NCBI RefSeq assembly: GCF_041245805.1
Contig: NZ_CP162490.1
Location: 3,015,001 to 3,079,000, forward strand
Direction of reading: 5' to 3'
Source: Xanthomonas sp. DAR 34887
Lineage (GTDB): Bacteria > Pseudomonadota > Gammaproteobacteria > Xanthomonadales > Xanthomonadaceae
Length of the DNA: 64,000 bases
Both the position numbers and the translations under genes were made by a program. Below the pieces are notes generated by a model, which was not told the origin of the DNA, did no database searches, and saw nothing but the letters and a program-made list of their open reading frames with translations. Below are positions 31,048-40,218 of this stretch, in pieces; the first letter of the stretch is position 1; each line of letters starts with the position of its first letter.

Positions 31048-31641
31048 GGCCGGGATTTGGCATTCGGGATTGGGGATTCGTCGCATCTGCGGATACTGAT
31101 GGGGACTCGCAGGTTGTGACGTTTCCACCGCTCGGGTAGCGCGTTGTCGCCAAGCCAGGCGGCAGGATCGACAACGGGACGGTCGCGATTCTGCCGCGCC
31201 GGCAGAGCGGCGTTCCAGCGGATCCCGCGACCGACAGAACGATCCGGAAGAGGATGCACCGACAGTCCGCAGCAGCCTCCATGCGGCACCCATTTCCACA
31301 GCGGCGCCGGTCGACCGGCACCGTAAGCCGGTGTTCCGCACAGGCAAGGCAAAGCAACATGCACCCGAACGCACGACGCCCCGGCATGCCGGGGCGTCGT
31401 GCGTTTCGTCCGTGTCACTCCGCTCGCATGCAGCTGCGCCAGTCCGTCGGCGCATGCGGGAACGAAATCAGGTGGCCGGCGAATCGAGATCCGTTCGATT
31501 CCGTGCAAGCGCGCATCCCTGGCGCGGGAGCGATGACGTTGCCGACGGAGACAGAATGCCCATCGCCGCGTGCCGGCGCGATCGGCCGATGCCGCGCTGT
31601 ACTGTCAGAATTCCCCGACAGGCGCCGCCGGCGCAGCGGGA
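31048..31641. other. 594-bp spacer with repeat unit and a long palindrome, no gene
   Basis: The first 34 bases hold GGGATTTGGCATTCGGGATT and GGGGATTCG units of the dispersed repeat family. The remainder contains the perfect palindrome at 31368-31405. Several open frames cross the region but lack ribosome sites and recognisable protein, so I leave it as non-coding between convergent genes. Confidence 0.5.
31368..31405. terminator. Perfect 38-bp palindrome, candidate bidirectional terminator
   Basis: The left arm AACGCACGACGCCCCGGCA (31368-31386) is the exact reverse complement of the right arm (31387-31405), with no loop. The inner stem GACGCCCCGGC equals that of the terminator at 1967-1992. 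It lies between the convergent oprB-type and cupin genes. There is no strong T-run on either side, so termination is inferred from position and stem. Confidence 0.5.
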
Positions 31642-32310
31642 TCAACGCGCTCGATCCGCCGCAAGCTGCCGCGCGCACAGTCCCTGCGGCTGCCAGGCCT
31701 GGGTCAGCGTCGTAGCCGGCCGGTCGGCGTCGTGGAGAATCAGCGCAAAGCCCTGTCGGGGCACGGTGCCGATCGCCATCAGCAGCATCGGCGGCCCGGC
31801 CTCGATGGTCAGGCTGTTGCCGGGCCCGCGGCCGACGCGAACGCCCGCAGGCGTTTCAAGGCAGGTGTCGCCGTTCACCGCGAAGAAGGCCTCCGGGCCG
31901 GAGTGGACATGCAACGGCGCCGTCGTGCCCGGGGTGAACACCGAGCGCAGGTATTCGGCCGCATAGGTCGATGCTGGCGCCACCGCGAGCGGACCGACCG
32001 TGGATACGTGCTCGCCACTCTCGGAGCGCCATGCAGCCGGCGCGACAGTGAACAGCCAGACCGATCCGAAAGCCTCCACCACCACGCTGGACGGGCTGGC
32101 GGCGGCGTCGGCCGATTGCCGCGACGCGAACCGATCCAGGTGCCAGAACACGGGTTCGGCAGGCAGCGACGGCAGTGTTTTGCGGGCCAGCAGGCACGCC
32201 GGGCCCGCCTCCTCGGCCGCAGCGCATGAACGCGCGGTCGCCTGCGCGAACGCCGCACCGGGCAATCCCCCCGCCGCTACCGCGAACAGCCAGAACAGTA
32301 TTCCGCGCAT
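31642..32310 (-). CDS. Secreted cupin-domain protein
   Basis: The 222-residue protein has a signal peptide (MRGILFWLFAVAAGGLPGAA, cleavage near AFA-QA), a segment with two cysteines (RSCAAAEEAGPACLLARK) and a cupin motif around TPGTTAPLHVHSGPEAFFAV, where the two histidines and the glutamate are typical metal ligands. A second cysteine pair may be formed by GDTCLE and GLCARQL. It is probably periplasmic, of unknown ligand. AAGGGG lies seven bases before the ATG. It is divergent from the two-component system. Confidence 0.78.
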   Translation of the reverse strand: MRGILFWLFAVAAGGLPGAAFAQATARSCAAAEEAGPACLLARKTLPSLPAEPVFWHLDRFASRQSADAAASPSSVVVEAFGSVWLFTVAPAAWRSESGEHVSTVGPLAVAPASTYAAEYLRSVFTPGTTAPLHVHSGPEAFFAVNGDTCLETPAGVRVGRGPGNSLTIEAGPPMLLMAIGTVPRQGFALILHDADRPATTLTQAWQPQGLCARQLAADRAR

Positions 32311-32595
32311 CGCCAACCCCTTGGCCACAAGCAGGCCTGGAGCTTGCGCGCTCCCGTGGGCGGTTTCAATGTGCGGGATCTGCAGGGATCGCCGCCCGCG
32401 CAACCGCGGGCGCCGCAACGCCGAACACCGCGCGGCGGTTCCGCCGCACTTGGCATTCGCCCCCGGCCCGGCGCCGGCCGCGCCGCACTGCCGCGCAACC
32501 GTCACCGCCGCTACATAAACGGATCCCATCGTAGCGGCCTCGCCACCGCCGATTACGACGGTTTTCCAACATCCACGTTGCAAGCATTTCGCGCC

Positions 32596-33309
32596 ATGCG
32601 CATCCTGGTTGCCGAAGACGATACGTCCATTGCCGTTGCGTTGCGCGACTCGCTGGCCGAGTGCGGGCACGTGGTGGACCATGTCAACGACGGCGCCGCC
32701 GCCGAGCGCGCGCTCAGCGCCGAGTCCTACCACCTGCTGGTGCTGGACCTGGGCCTGCCGCGGCGCGACGGCCTGCAGGTGCTGCAACGCGTGCGCGAAC
32801 GCCGCGACGAGGTGGCGGTGCTGGTGGTGACCGCGCGCGACGGCGTGGAAGACCGCATCCGCGCCCTCGACCAGGGCGCCGACGATTACCTGATCAAGCC
32901 GTTCGAACTGTCCGAGTTCCTGGCCCGCACCCGCGCCCTGCTGCGCCGGCGCAGCAGCGGCGGCATCCCCGAGCTGGCGTTGGGCCAGTTGCGGATCAAC
33001 CTGGCCGGGCGCCGGGTGTGGCTGCAGGACGAACCGCTGGAACTGACCGCGCGCGAGTTCGCGCTGCTGGAAACGCTGCTGATGCGCAGCGGCCGGGTGG
33101 TCAGCCGCGGCCAGCTCACCGACGCGCTGTGCGACTGGCAGCACGAGATCACCGACAACGGCCTGGACATCTCCATGCACCGCCTGCGCCGCAAGCTGCA
33201 CGGCTCCGGCGTCGGCATCCGCACCATCCGCGGCCTGGGTTACCTGCTGGAAGAGTCCCGCAGCGCGGATGCCGACGCCGACGCCGTCCACGACCCGCAG
33301 GCGTCGTGA
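32596..33309 (+). CDS. OmpR/QseB-type response regulator
   Basis: The 237-residue regulator has a receiver domain with acidic pocket EDD (7-9), phospho-acceptor D51 in LLVLDLGLPRRDG and the lysine of YLIKPFE. A winged-helix DNA-binding domain follows (ELTAREFALLETLLMRSGRV, NGLDISMHRLRRKL, IRTIRGLGYLLE). The closest type is the QseB/PmrA/TctD group. Its stop overlaps the kinase GTG by four bases. It opens a six-gene run ending at an ABC-type exporter, which it most likely controls. Confidence 0.93.
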   Translation: MRILVAEDDTSIAVALRDSLAECGHVVDHVNDGAAAERALSAESYHLLVLDLGLPRRDGLQVLQRVRERRDEVAVLVVTARDGVEDRIRALDQGADDYLIKPFELSEFLARTRALLRRRSSGGIPELALGQLRINLAGRRVWLQDEPLELTAREFALLETLLMRSGRVVSRGQLTDALCDWQHEITDNGLDISMHRLRRKLHGSGVGIRTIRGLGYLLEESRSADADADAVHDPQAS

Positions 33310-34733
33310 GCGTGGCCGTGGCAGCCGAGACGGCGGGCGCGCTTCCCGCCCATCCGAGCCTGCGCCGGCGCCTGCTGGCGTTCCTGCTGATCCCGACGCT
33401 GCTGCTGATGCTGGTGGTCTCGGCGCTGTTCTACCTGCTGATGCTCAAGTACTCCAACCACGTCCACGACATGGACCTGAAGGAGGACACGCTGGGCCTG
33501 GCCAAGGCGGTCAACGACGCCGGCGCCAGCCTGCCGCTGCCGCTGCAGGCGCGGCGGCTGCTCGAATATAGCAGCGATGGGCGGGTGTTCTTCGAAGTGC
33601 GCAGCCGCGACCACGGGGTGATCAGCAACAGCGCGCAGCCGATCCCGGCGCACGCTGCGCCGGCCACGCTCGGCCGGGTGGCGCTGCGCGACGAACGCAT
33701 GGCCGACGGCACCCCGGTGCGCGTGGCCAGCCTGATCGTGCCCTCGGCCTGGGAGGCCAACGACCGGCTGACGATCTCGGTGGCCGAGACCCTGGACGAC
33801 CGCCACCGGCGGGCGCGCGAAATCCTGATGCTGATGCTGCCGACCGAACTGCTGCTGACCTGCTCGCTGCTGGCGCTGGTCTGGCATGGCGTGCGCGTGG
33901 GCCTGCGCCTGCTGCAACCGGCGGTGCGCCGGCTCGACGACAGCCAGCGCGATCTGAGCCCGGTGTCCGGCCCCGACATCCCGATCGAAGTGCTGCCGCT
34001 GACGCAGGCCATCGACGGCCTGCTGGGCCGGCTCAAGCAGATGATGGCGCTGCAAGAGCGCTTCGTCGCCGACGCCGCGCACCAACTGCGCACGCCGCTG
34101 GCCGGATTGAGCATGCACGTGCAGCGCGCCCAGGCCAGCACCCGCCCGCAGGACACCGCGCAGGCGCTGCAGCACATCCGCCAGCTGACCGACCGCGCGA
34201 TCCGCAGCTCCACCCAATTGCTGGCGCTGACCCGCGCCCAGGCGCCGCGCGAGAGCATCCGCCCGCTGCTGCCGCTGGACCTGGCCGCATGGTTGCCGCA
34301 GGCGCTGGCCGAGCGCATTCCCGACGCGCTGCAGGCCGGGGTCGACCTGGGCTACGACGGCGACACCACGGACGGGCCGGCCTGGGTCGCCGCCGATGCC
34401 TGGTCGTTGCGCGAACTGCTGGACAACCTGCTGGACAACGCCTTCAAGCACGCCCCCGGCGGCATGGTCACGGTGAGCCTGCGCCGGCAGCCGGGGCACG
34501 TGCAGCTGGCGGTCGACGATGCCGGCCCCGGCGTGGACGAAGCCTTGCTGCCGCGCCTGGGCGAACGCTTCTTCCGTGCCCCGGATGCGCCCGAAGGCGG
34601 CACCGGGCTGGGCCTGGCGATCGTCGCCAGCATCGCCGCGCGCCACCAGGCCACGCTGCGCTACCAGCGCTCGGCGCTGGGCGGCCTGCGCGTGGAGCTG
34701 GAGCTGCCGGCCAGCCCGGCGCCGTCCGCATGA
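33306..34733 (+). CDS. Sensor histidine kinase
   Basis: The 475-residue kinase has a transmembrane helix (LLAFLLIPTLLLMLVVSALFYLL, written in two parts here: LLAFLLIPTLLL, MLVVSALFYLL) near residues 20-45, a periplasmic 2CSK-like sensor of about 130 residues, a second helix (LPTELLLTCSLLALVWHG), then the H-box FVADAAHQLRTPLAGL with H259 and the N, G1 and G2 boxes (LLDNLLDNAFKHAPGG, DDAGPGVDE, GGTGLGLAI). It should pair with the upstream regulator. A GTG start within the regulator stop couples translation. Confidence 0.92.
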   Translation: MSVAVAAETAGALPAHPSLRRRLLAFLLIPTLLLMLVVSALFYLLMLKYSNHVHDMDLKEDTLGLAKAVNDAGASLPLPLQARRLLEYSSDGRVFFEVRSRDHGVISNSAQPIPAHAAPATLGRVALRDERMADGTPVRVASLIVPSAWEANDRLTISVAETLDDRHRRAREILMLMLPTELLLTCSLLALVWHGVRVGLRLLQPAVRRLDDSQRDLSPVSGPDIPIEVLPLTQAIDGLLGRLKQMMALQERFVADAAHQLRTPLAGLSMHVQRAQASTRPQDTAQALQHIRQLTDRAIRSSTQLLALTRAQAPRESIRPLLPLDLAAWLPQALAERIPDALQAGVDLGYDGDTTDGPAWVAADAWSLRELLDNLLDNAFKHAPGGMVTVSLRRQPGHVQLAVDDAGPGVDEALLPRLGERFFRAPDAPEGGTGLGLAIVASIAARHQATLRYQRSALGGLRVELELPASPAPSA

Positions 34734-36163
34734 GCCGGCGCCGCGCATTCTTGCCGACCGGCCTTGCGCTGTTGAGCGCCGCGGCGCTGGCCGGCTGCGT
34801 CAGCACCCCGCTGCCCGACCTGACCCAACCGCTGCCGCCGCAATGGACCGCGCTGCCGGCCGCGGCCACGCCACGGCCGGCCGGCAGCGCCTGGTGGCAG
34901 GACTTCCACGATCCGCAACTCGACGCCCTGGTCGCACAGGCGCTGCGCGACGACCTCGACGTAGCCCAGGCCCTGGCCAGGCTGCGCGCGGCGCGGCGCA
35001 TGGACGGCGTCGCCACGGCCGCGTTGAAGCCGCAGTTGCACGCGCGCACCGAGGAACCGATCGATCCCGACGCCAGTGCCTCGTTCCTGGTCGCCGGCTT
35101 CGACGCGGAATGGGAACTGCCGCTGTTCGGGCGCGGCGAAGCCAGCCGCCGCATGAGCCGCGGCGACCTGCAGTCCGCACAGGCCAGCCTGGAACAGGTT
35201 CGCACCGCCACTGTCGCCGACGTGGCGCGCAACTGGATCGAACTGCGCCATGCGCAACTGGCCGAACCGCTGCTGCAACGCATCGCCGACGCGCGCCAGC
35301 GGCAGGCGACGCTGAGCGCCGCGCTGGTCGGCCTGCGCCTGGCGCCACCGGCCGCCGCCGCGCAGGCACAGGCTGCGCAGTTGCAGGCGCAGGCCGCGCT
35401 CGGCGAACCGCGCAGCGCCAGCGCCGCCGCCGCGCAACGGCTGGCGGTGCTGCTGGCGCGCAGCGCACCGGACCCGGCGTGGAGCGCGGTTGCGCCGGCC
35501 ACCGCTCCAGGCGCGGCGGCGTCCGGCCTGCAGATCGGCGCGATCGACACGGTGCCCGCCGACCTGCTGCGGCGCCGCCCGGACATTGCCGCACGCGAAG
35601 CCGAGGTGCTGCGCGCGGCCGGCGAACTGGGCATCGCCCGCGCCGACCGCTATCCGAGCATCGGCTTGGGCGGCGCCATCCACTGGTCCACCAACCTGCT
35701 CTCGCACCGCCGCACCGCCACCCCGCACGAGATCGCCTCGCTGGGGCCGCTGATCGACATCCCGCTGTTCGACTGGGGCCTGCGCCAGGCGCAGGCGCAG
35801 GCTCGCGGCGACCTGCTGCAGGCGGCAACGCTGGCCTATCGCCAATGCGTGCTGGAGGCGGTGGCCGAGGTGCAGAACGCGCTGACCGCGCTGGAACAGC
35901 AGCGCCAGCGCGTGCTGGCGCAGCAGCAAGCCACGCAGGCGCTGCAGCAGGCCGCCGACGCGGCGCAGGCGCGGCGCAAGCTCGGCTTGGGCAGCGATCT
36001 GGACGTCGCCGCGCAACAGGCCGCGCACGACCAGGCCGCGCTGGACCTGCTCGAAGCGCAGCGTCAGCGCGATCTCGACTACGTCGCGCTGCAGACCGCG
36101 CTGGGCAGCGCCGACACGCAGACCGCCGCCACCGTGGCGAGCGCGGCAGGCGCGGCGCCCTGA
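34730..36163 (+). CDS. NodT/OprM-type outer-membrane efflux lipoprotein
   Basis: The 477-residue outer-membrane factor has a lipobox LAGC near residue 22 and two TolC repeats: WWQDFHDPQLDALVAQALRD with AQALARLRAARR, and the second with RRRPDIAAREAEVLRAAGEL, GPLIDIPLFDWG and LEAVAEVQNALTALEQQ. These are features of the NodT family. The ATG overlaps the kinase stop by four bases. It would provide the outer-membrane duct for the ABC permease, ATPase and fusion protein encoded next. Confidence 0.92.
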   Translation: MSRRRAFLPTGLALLSAAALAGCVSTPLPDLTQPLPPQWTALPAAATPRPAGSAWWQDFHDPQLDALVAQALRDDLDVAQALARLRAARRMDGVATAALKPQLHARTEEPIDPDASASFLVAGFDAEWELPLFGRGEASRRMSRGDLQSAQASLEQVRTATVADVARNWIELRHAQLAEPLLQRIADARQRQATLSAALVGLRLAPPAAAAQAQAAQLQAQAALGEPRSASAAAAQRLAVLLARSAPDPAWSAVAPATAPGAAASGLQIGAIDTVPADLLRRRPDIAAREAEVLRAAGELGIARADRYPSIGLGGAIHWSTNLLSHRRTATPHEIASLGPLIDIPLFDWGLRQAQAQARGDLLQAATLAYRQCVLEAVAEVQNALTALEQQRQRVLAQQQATQALQQAADAAQARRKLGLGSDLDVAAQQAAHDQAALDLLEAQRQRDLDYVALQTALGSADTQTAATVASAAGAAP

Positions 36164-37296
36164 TGGTCGCGCTGGCCCGCCAGACCCTGCGCCACGAATG
36201 GCGCCGCTTCCTGCCGGTGGTGGTCTCGGTCGGCTTCGCCAGCCTGTTGCTGCTGCTGCAGACCGCGCTGGTGCTGGGCATCTTCGGCAGCGCCAGCGTG
36301 TACGTGTCCGGCTCCGACGCCGACCTGTGGCTGGGCTATCCGGGCACGCAGAGCGTGGATCAGGGCCGCCCGATCGATCCCGATGCCGCCACCGCGCTGT
36401 ACCTGGACCCGCGGGTGCTGCAGGTCGAACCGTTCGTGTGGTTCGACGGCGACTGGCGCGGCCCCGACGACACCGGCGCGGTATCGATCTACGTCTCCGG
36501 CATCGACACCCGCAGCGACGGGCTGATGTTCGCGCGGCTGCTGAGCCCGGCCCTGCGCGCGGCGCTGCGCGAACCGGACACGGTGGTGGTGGACCGCGCC
36601 GAACTGGACAAGCTCGGGGTCGGCATCGGCCGCAGCGCGCGCATCAACGGCCACCGCGTGCGGGTGATCGGGGTCGGCCGCGGCCTGCGCGCGCTGGGCG
36701 GGGTCAACGTGCTGGCCTCGCTGGAAACCGCGCGCGCCTTGAACACCGATGCCGTGCATCCGGACTGGCCGACCTACATGGTCGCGCGGCTGCGGCCCGG
36801 CACCGACGCCGCGGCGCTGGCGCGCAGCCTCGCCGGCAGCGCCGCGCCGGCGCGGATCGAGGCCTGGAGCGCGGCGCAGTTCGCCCGCCGCAGCATCCTG
36901 TTCTGGATGTTCGACACCGGCGCCGGCTCCGGCGTGCTGTTCCTCGGCGGCATCGTGCTGCTGGTCGGCGTGGCGATCACCAGCCAGACCCTGCTGGCCA
37001 CGGTGCTCGGCGCCGCGCGCGAGTACGCCACGCTCAACGCCTTGGGCGTGAGCATGCGCGCGCTGCGCTGGGTGGTGCTGGAGCAGGCGGCCTGGGTCGG
37101 CGCGCTCGGCCTGCTCGGCGCCAGCGCGCTCGGCGCCGCGCTGGTGGCGCTGGCCCGCGCGCACGACGTGCCGGTGGCCTTCGACGGCAACGGCTGGGCC
37201 GCGTGCGTGGCCGCGGTGATGCTGCTGACCCTGCTGTCGGCGCTGGCCGCGCTGCGCGGCTTGCGCCGCGCCGATCCGGCGCTGCTGCTGCGATGA
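36163..37296 (+). CDS. ABC transporter permease, FtsX/DevC type
   Basis: This 377-residue permease has one N-terminal membrane helix (FLPVVVSVGFASLLLLLQTA), a MacB-like periplasmic domain (VYVSGSDADLWLGYPGTQSV onwards, about residues 45-255) and three C-terminal helices (GVLFLGGIVLLVGVAITSQT, WVGALGLLGASALGAALVAL, VAAVMLLTLLSALAALRGL). This is the FtsX topology of DevC/MacB-type mechanotransmission exporters. It overlaps the preceding stop by one base (TGATG) and the ATPase start by four. Confidence 0.9.
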   Translation: MVALARQTLRHEWRRFLPVVVSVGFASLLLLLQTALVLGIFGSASVYVSGSDADLWLGYPGTQSVDQGRPIDPDAATALYLDPRVLQVEPFVWFDGDWRGPDDTGAVSIYVSGIDTRSDGLMFARLLSPALRAALREPDTVVVDRAELDKLGVGIGRSARINGHRVRVIGVGRGLRALGGVNVLASLETARALNTDAVHPDWPTYMVARLRPGTDAAALARSLAGSAAPARIEAWSAAQFARRSILFWMFDTGAGSGVLFLGGIVLLVGVAITSQTLLATVLGAAREYATLNALGVSMRALRWVVLEQAAWVGALGLLGASALGAALVALARAHDVPVAFDGNGWAACVAAVMLLTLLSALAALRGLRRADPALLLR

Positions 37297-38060
37297 ACCG
37301 CGCCGCCGTGCCCGCCGCGCTGTTGCCCGATGCCGCCACGCTGCACGGCAGCGGCGTGTGCAAGAGCTTCGTTTCCGGCAAGCTGCGCACCGACGTGCTG
37401 CGCGAAGTGACGCTGCAGGTGTGGCCCGGCGAACTGACCCTGATCTCCGGGCCGTCGGGCTGCGGCAAGAGCACGCTGCTGTCGATCCTCAGCGGCCTGC
37501 AACGCGCCGATGCCGGCCGGGTGACGGCGCTGGGCGAAGACCTGGGCGCGCTCGACGCGAGCGCGCTGGAGCGCTTTCGCCTGCGCCATACCGGCTTCAT
37601 CTTCCAGGGCTTCAACCTGTTCCCGGCGTTGAGCGCGCTGGACCAGGTGCGGCTGCCGCTGCAGTACATGGGCCTGGCCGCGGCCGACGTGCGCGCGCGC
37701 GCCGAAGCGGCGCTGGCCGAGGTCGGCATCGCCCACCGCCAGCAGCTGCGGCCGGCCGAGCTGTCCGGTGGCGAGAAGCAGCGCGTGGCGATCGCGCGCG
37801 CGTTGGCCAAGCACCCGGCCTTGCTGTTCGCCGACGAGCCGACCAGCGCGCTGGACGCCGGCAACGGCCAGATCGTGATCGACCTGCTGCACCGCATCGC
37901 CCGCAGCCACAACACCATGGTGCTGTGCGTCAGCCACGATCCGCGGCTGATCCGCCACGCCGACCGCGTGCTGTCGATGGAAGACGGCCGCATCCTCGAC
38001 GACCGCCGCCTGGCGCCGCCGCCCTCGCCTCCCTCTTCGCCCCGGATGTCCGCACCATGA
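37293..38060 (+). CDS. ABC transporter ATPase, LolD/MacB/DevA type
   Basis: The 255-residue ATPase has Walker A SGPSGCGKSTLLS, the Q-loop FIFQGFNLFPALSALDQV, signature LSGGEKQRVAIARAL, Walker B LLFADEPTSALD and the H-loop LCVSHDPRLI, all intact. The sequence is of the LolD/MacB group that drives FtsX-type permeases. The C-terminus has a proline/serine-rich tail (PPPSPPSSPRMSAP). It lies between permease and fusion-protein genes with four-base overlaps on both sides. Confidence 0.93.
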   Translation: MNRAAVPAALLPDAATLHGSGVCKSFVSGKLRTDVLREVTLQVWPGELTLISGPSGCGKSTLLSILSGLQRADAGRVTALGEDLGALDASALERFRLRHTGFIFQGFNLFPALSALDQVRLPLQYMGLAAADVRARAEAALAEVGIAHRQQLRPAELSGGEKQRVAIARALAKHPALLFADEPTSALDAGNGQIVIDLLHRIARSHNTMVLCVSHDPRLIRHADRVLSMEDGRILDDRRLAPPPSPPSSPRMSAP

Positions 38061-38962
38061 AAGCGTTCCTCGCCGCTCCTCTGCTGGGCCTGCTGCTGAG
38101 CGCCTGCGCGCGGCCGCCGCAGGCGGCGCCCGCGGCCGACGCGGCGCCGACCTACCTGGCGGTGGCGCGCGGGCGCATCGACGTGGAAGGCGGCCTGCTG
38201 CGGCTGAGCCTGCCGGTCGCCGCGACGCTGCAGCGGGTGGCGGTACACGAAGGCGACGCGGTGCGCCGCGGCGCACTGCTGATCGAAGCCGACGACCGCG
38301 CCGCGGCGCTGGACCTGGCCATCGCGCAGACCCGCGCGCAGGCCGCGAATGCGCACGTGAGCCAGCTGCAGCAGCGCTTGGCGCATGCGCAGCAGCGCCA
38401 GCGGCGGTTGGCCGAGGCGGCGCGGATCGGTGCCGGCGACGGCCAGAGCGCCGACGATGCCGGCGACGCCAGCCAGACCCTGGCCGACGCGTTGCAGGCC
38501 GCGCGCAGCGACGCCGCATTGGCCACCGAACAGGTGCACCAGGCGCGACTGCAGCGCGACCAATACCGGCTGTACGCACCCGCCGACGGCCACGTGCTGC
38601 AGCTGGCCGCCGCGGTCGGCGCGCGCAGCGATGGCGGCGCCACGCCGCTGCTGACCCTGCTGCCGGACGCGCCGCGCCTGGTCCGCGCCGAATTGAACGA
38701 AAGCTACGCCGCCGCGGTGAGCCCCGGCATGCAGGCCGAAGTGATCAGCGACGACGGCCGCCAGACCGCACTAGGCACCGCGGTGGTGCGCTGGCTGGCG
38801 CCGGCGTTCGGCCCGGCGCAGCTGCACGACGATGCCGACGGCGCCAGCGCTGGCAACGACCGCAGCGTGGCCTGCGTGCTGGCGTTCCGGCAACCCTCGG
38901 CGCTGCGCCTGGGCCAGCGCGTGCTGGTGCGTTTCCGCAACCCCGCCGTGGCGCAGCGCTGA
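38057..38962 (+). CDS. Membrane-fusion (HlyD/DevB-like) lipoprotein
   Basis: The 301-residue adaptor has a lipoprotein signal (LLGLLLSACARPP), a lipoyl half-domain (ATLQRVAVHEGDAVRRGALL), a coiled coil (TRAQAANAHVSQLQQRLAHA onward to LATEQVHQARLQRDQ), the second lipoyl half (YRLYAPADGHVLQLAAAVGA) and a beta-barrel stretch. It should bridge the ABC permease to the NodT-like outer-membrane factor. It is the last gene of the coupled regulator-kinase-exporter unit. Confidence 0.88.
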   Translation: MKAFLAAPLLGLLLSACARPPQAAPAADAAPTYLAVARGRIDVEGGLLRLSLPVAATLQRVAVHEGDAVRRGALLIEADDRAAALDLAIAQTRAQAANAHVSQLQQRLAHAQQRQRRLAEAARIGAGDGQSADDAGDASQTLADALQAARSDAALATEQVHQARLQRDQYRLYAPADGHVLQLAAAVGARSDGGATPLLTLLPDAPRLVRAELNESYAAAVSPGMQAEVISDDGRQTALGTAVVRWLAPAFGPAQLHDDADGASAGNDRSVACVLAFRQPSALRLGQRVLVRFRNPAVAQR

Positions 38963-39028
38963 CGAAAGGCTGCTGAAACGCCGATCCGCCACGCTGCGCG
39001 GGTTCCCTCGCAGCCTACCCGTGCCGCC

Positions 39029-39856
39029 ATGATCCAATCCGCCGAATTCCACTTCCAGGGCGGCCGCCACGGCGTGCTGCTGATCCACGGCCTGACCGGC
39101 ACCCCCAGCGAGATGCGCCTGCTCGGCAAGTCCCTGCACCGCGAGGGTTTCAGCGTGCACGGCGTGCAACTGGCCGGGCACTGCGGCAACGAGGACGACC
39201 TGCTCGCCACCGGCTGGCGCGACTGGAGCGCCAGCGTCGAGCGGGCCGCGGCGCAGATGCGCCCGCAGGTGGACAAACTGTTCGTGGCCGGGCTGTCGAT
39301 GGGCGCGCTGCTGGCGCTGCAGCTGGCCGAAGAGCGGCCGGAATGGGTCGACGGCGTCGGCGTGCTCGGCGCCACCTTCCGCTACGACGGCTGGAACATC
39401 CCGCGGCGCGCGCGGCTGGCGTTCCTGCTGCCGTGGTTCAAGCGCCTGGGCATCGGCCGCCGCCGCATGTTCCTGGAAGAACCGCCGTACGGCCTGCGCG
39501 ACGAGCGCATCCGCGCCCAGGTGAGCGGCGCGATGCTCGGCGGCGACAGCAGCGCCGCCGGCCTGCCCGGCAATCCGTGGCACGCGCTGGCCGAGATGCA
39601 CCTGCTGTCGCGGCGGGTGCGCCGCAACTTGGCCAAGGTGACCGCGCCGTGCCTGGTCGCGCATGCGGCCGAGGACGACATCGCGCATCTGCGCAACGCG
39701 CAACTGGTGGTGTCCGGCGTGTCCGGGCCGGTGGAACTGCTGCTGCTGCACGACAGCTACCACATGATCACCCTGGACCGCGAACGCCGCGTGCTCGGCG
39801 CGCGCCTGGCGCAGTTCTTCGCCGCGCAGGCCGCGGCGCCGCGCCAGGCCGCCTGA
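39029..39856 (+). CDS. Alpha/beta-hydrolase, carboxylesterase (Est30-like)
   Basis: This 275-residue hydrolase has the oxyanion motif LLIHGLTGTPSEMR, the nucleophile elbow FVAGLSMGALLALQ, a late aspartate in HAAEDDIAH and the histidine in LHDSYHMITLD, a complete triad. The nearest type is Est30/YvaK carboxylesterase and monoacylglycerol lipase. It overlaps the next membrane-protein gene by one base (TGATG) and so heads a four-gene operon. It may release or trim an acyl product of the adjacent cluster, which is inference. Confidence 0.85.
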   Translation: MIQSAEFHFQGGRHGVLLIHGLTGTPSEMRLLGKSLHREGFSVHGVQLAGHCGNEDDLLATGWRDWSASVERAAAQMRPQVDKLFVAGLSMGALLALQLAEERPEWVDGVGVLGATFRYDGWNIPRRARLAFLLPWFKRLGIGRRRMFLEEPPYGLRDERIRAQVSGAMLGGDSSAAGLPGNPWHALAEMHLLSRRVRRNLAKVTAPCLVAHAAEDDIAHLRNAQLVVSGVSGPVELLLLHDSYHMITLDRERRVLGARLAQFFAAQAAAPRQAA

Positions 39857-40218
39857 TGGCGCTGCAGGCGCCCGTGGTCGGCGTGTGGCTGGCGACGGTG
39901 GCGCTGGACACGGTCGGCCAGCTGGCCTTCAAGCACGTCGCCAGCGATCCGCTGGCGCGCGGCGCGGCGCGCTGGCGGCGCATGGCGCGGCAGCCGTGGC
40001 TGTGGCTGGGCATGGCCTGCTACGCGTTCGAATTCCTGGCCTGGACCGCGTTCCTGTCGCTGGTGCCGCTGGGCCGCGGCGTGCTGCTCGGCTCGATCAA
40101 CATCGTGGCGATCATGCTCGCCGGGCGCTGGCTGTTCGGCGAACGGCTGGGGCGCATGCAGGTCGCCGGAATCTGCCTGGTCAGCGCCGGCGTGGCCGTG
40201 GTCGGGCTCGGCACATGA
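39856..40218 (+). CDS. Short EamA/SMR-type membrane protein, first of a pair
   Basis: The 120-residue protein has four hydrophobic segments (VVGVWLATVALDTVGQLAF, WLWLGMACYAFEFLAWTAFL, GVLLGSINIVAIMLAGRWLF, VAGICLVSAGVAVVGLG), the topology of small multidrug-resistance and half-EamA proteins such as ArnE/ArnF. It has no isolated Glu in the first helix as EmrE does. Together with the next gene, which overlaps by four bases, it probably forms a heterodimeric transporter or flippase. Confidence 0.8.
   Translation: MALQAPVVGVWLATVALDTVGQLAFKHVASDPLARGAARWRRMARQPWLWLGMACYAFEFLAWTAFLSLVPLGRGVLLGSINIVAIMLAGRWLFGERLGRMQVAGICLVSAGVAVVGLGT

Noticed and set aside
31254..31966. Plus-strand frames in and beyond the 31-kb spacer
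   Set aside because: They run through a perfect palindrome and antisense to the cupin gene; composition unlike a protein.
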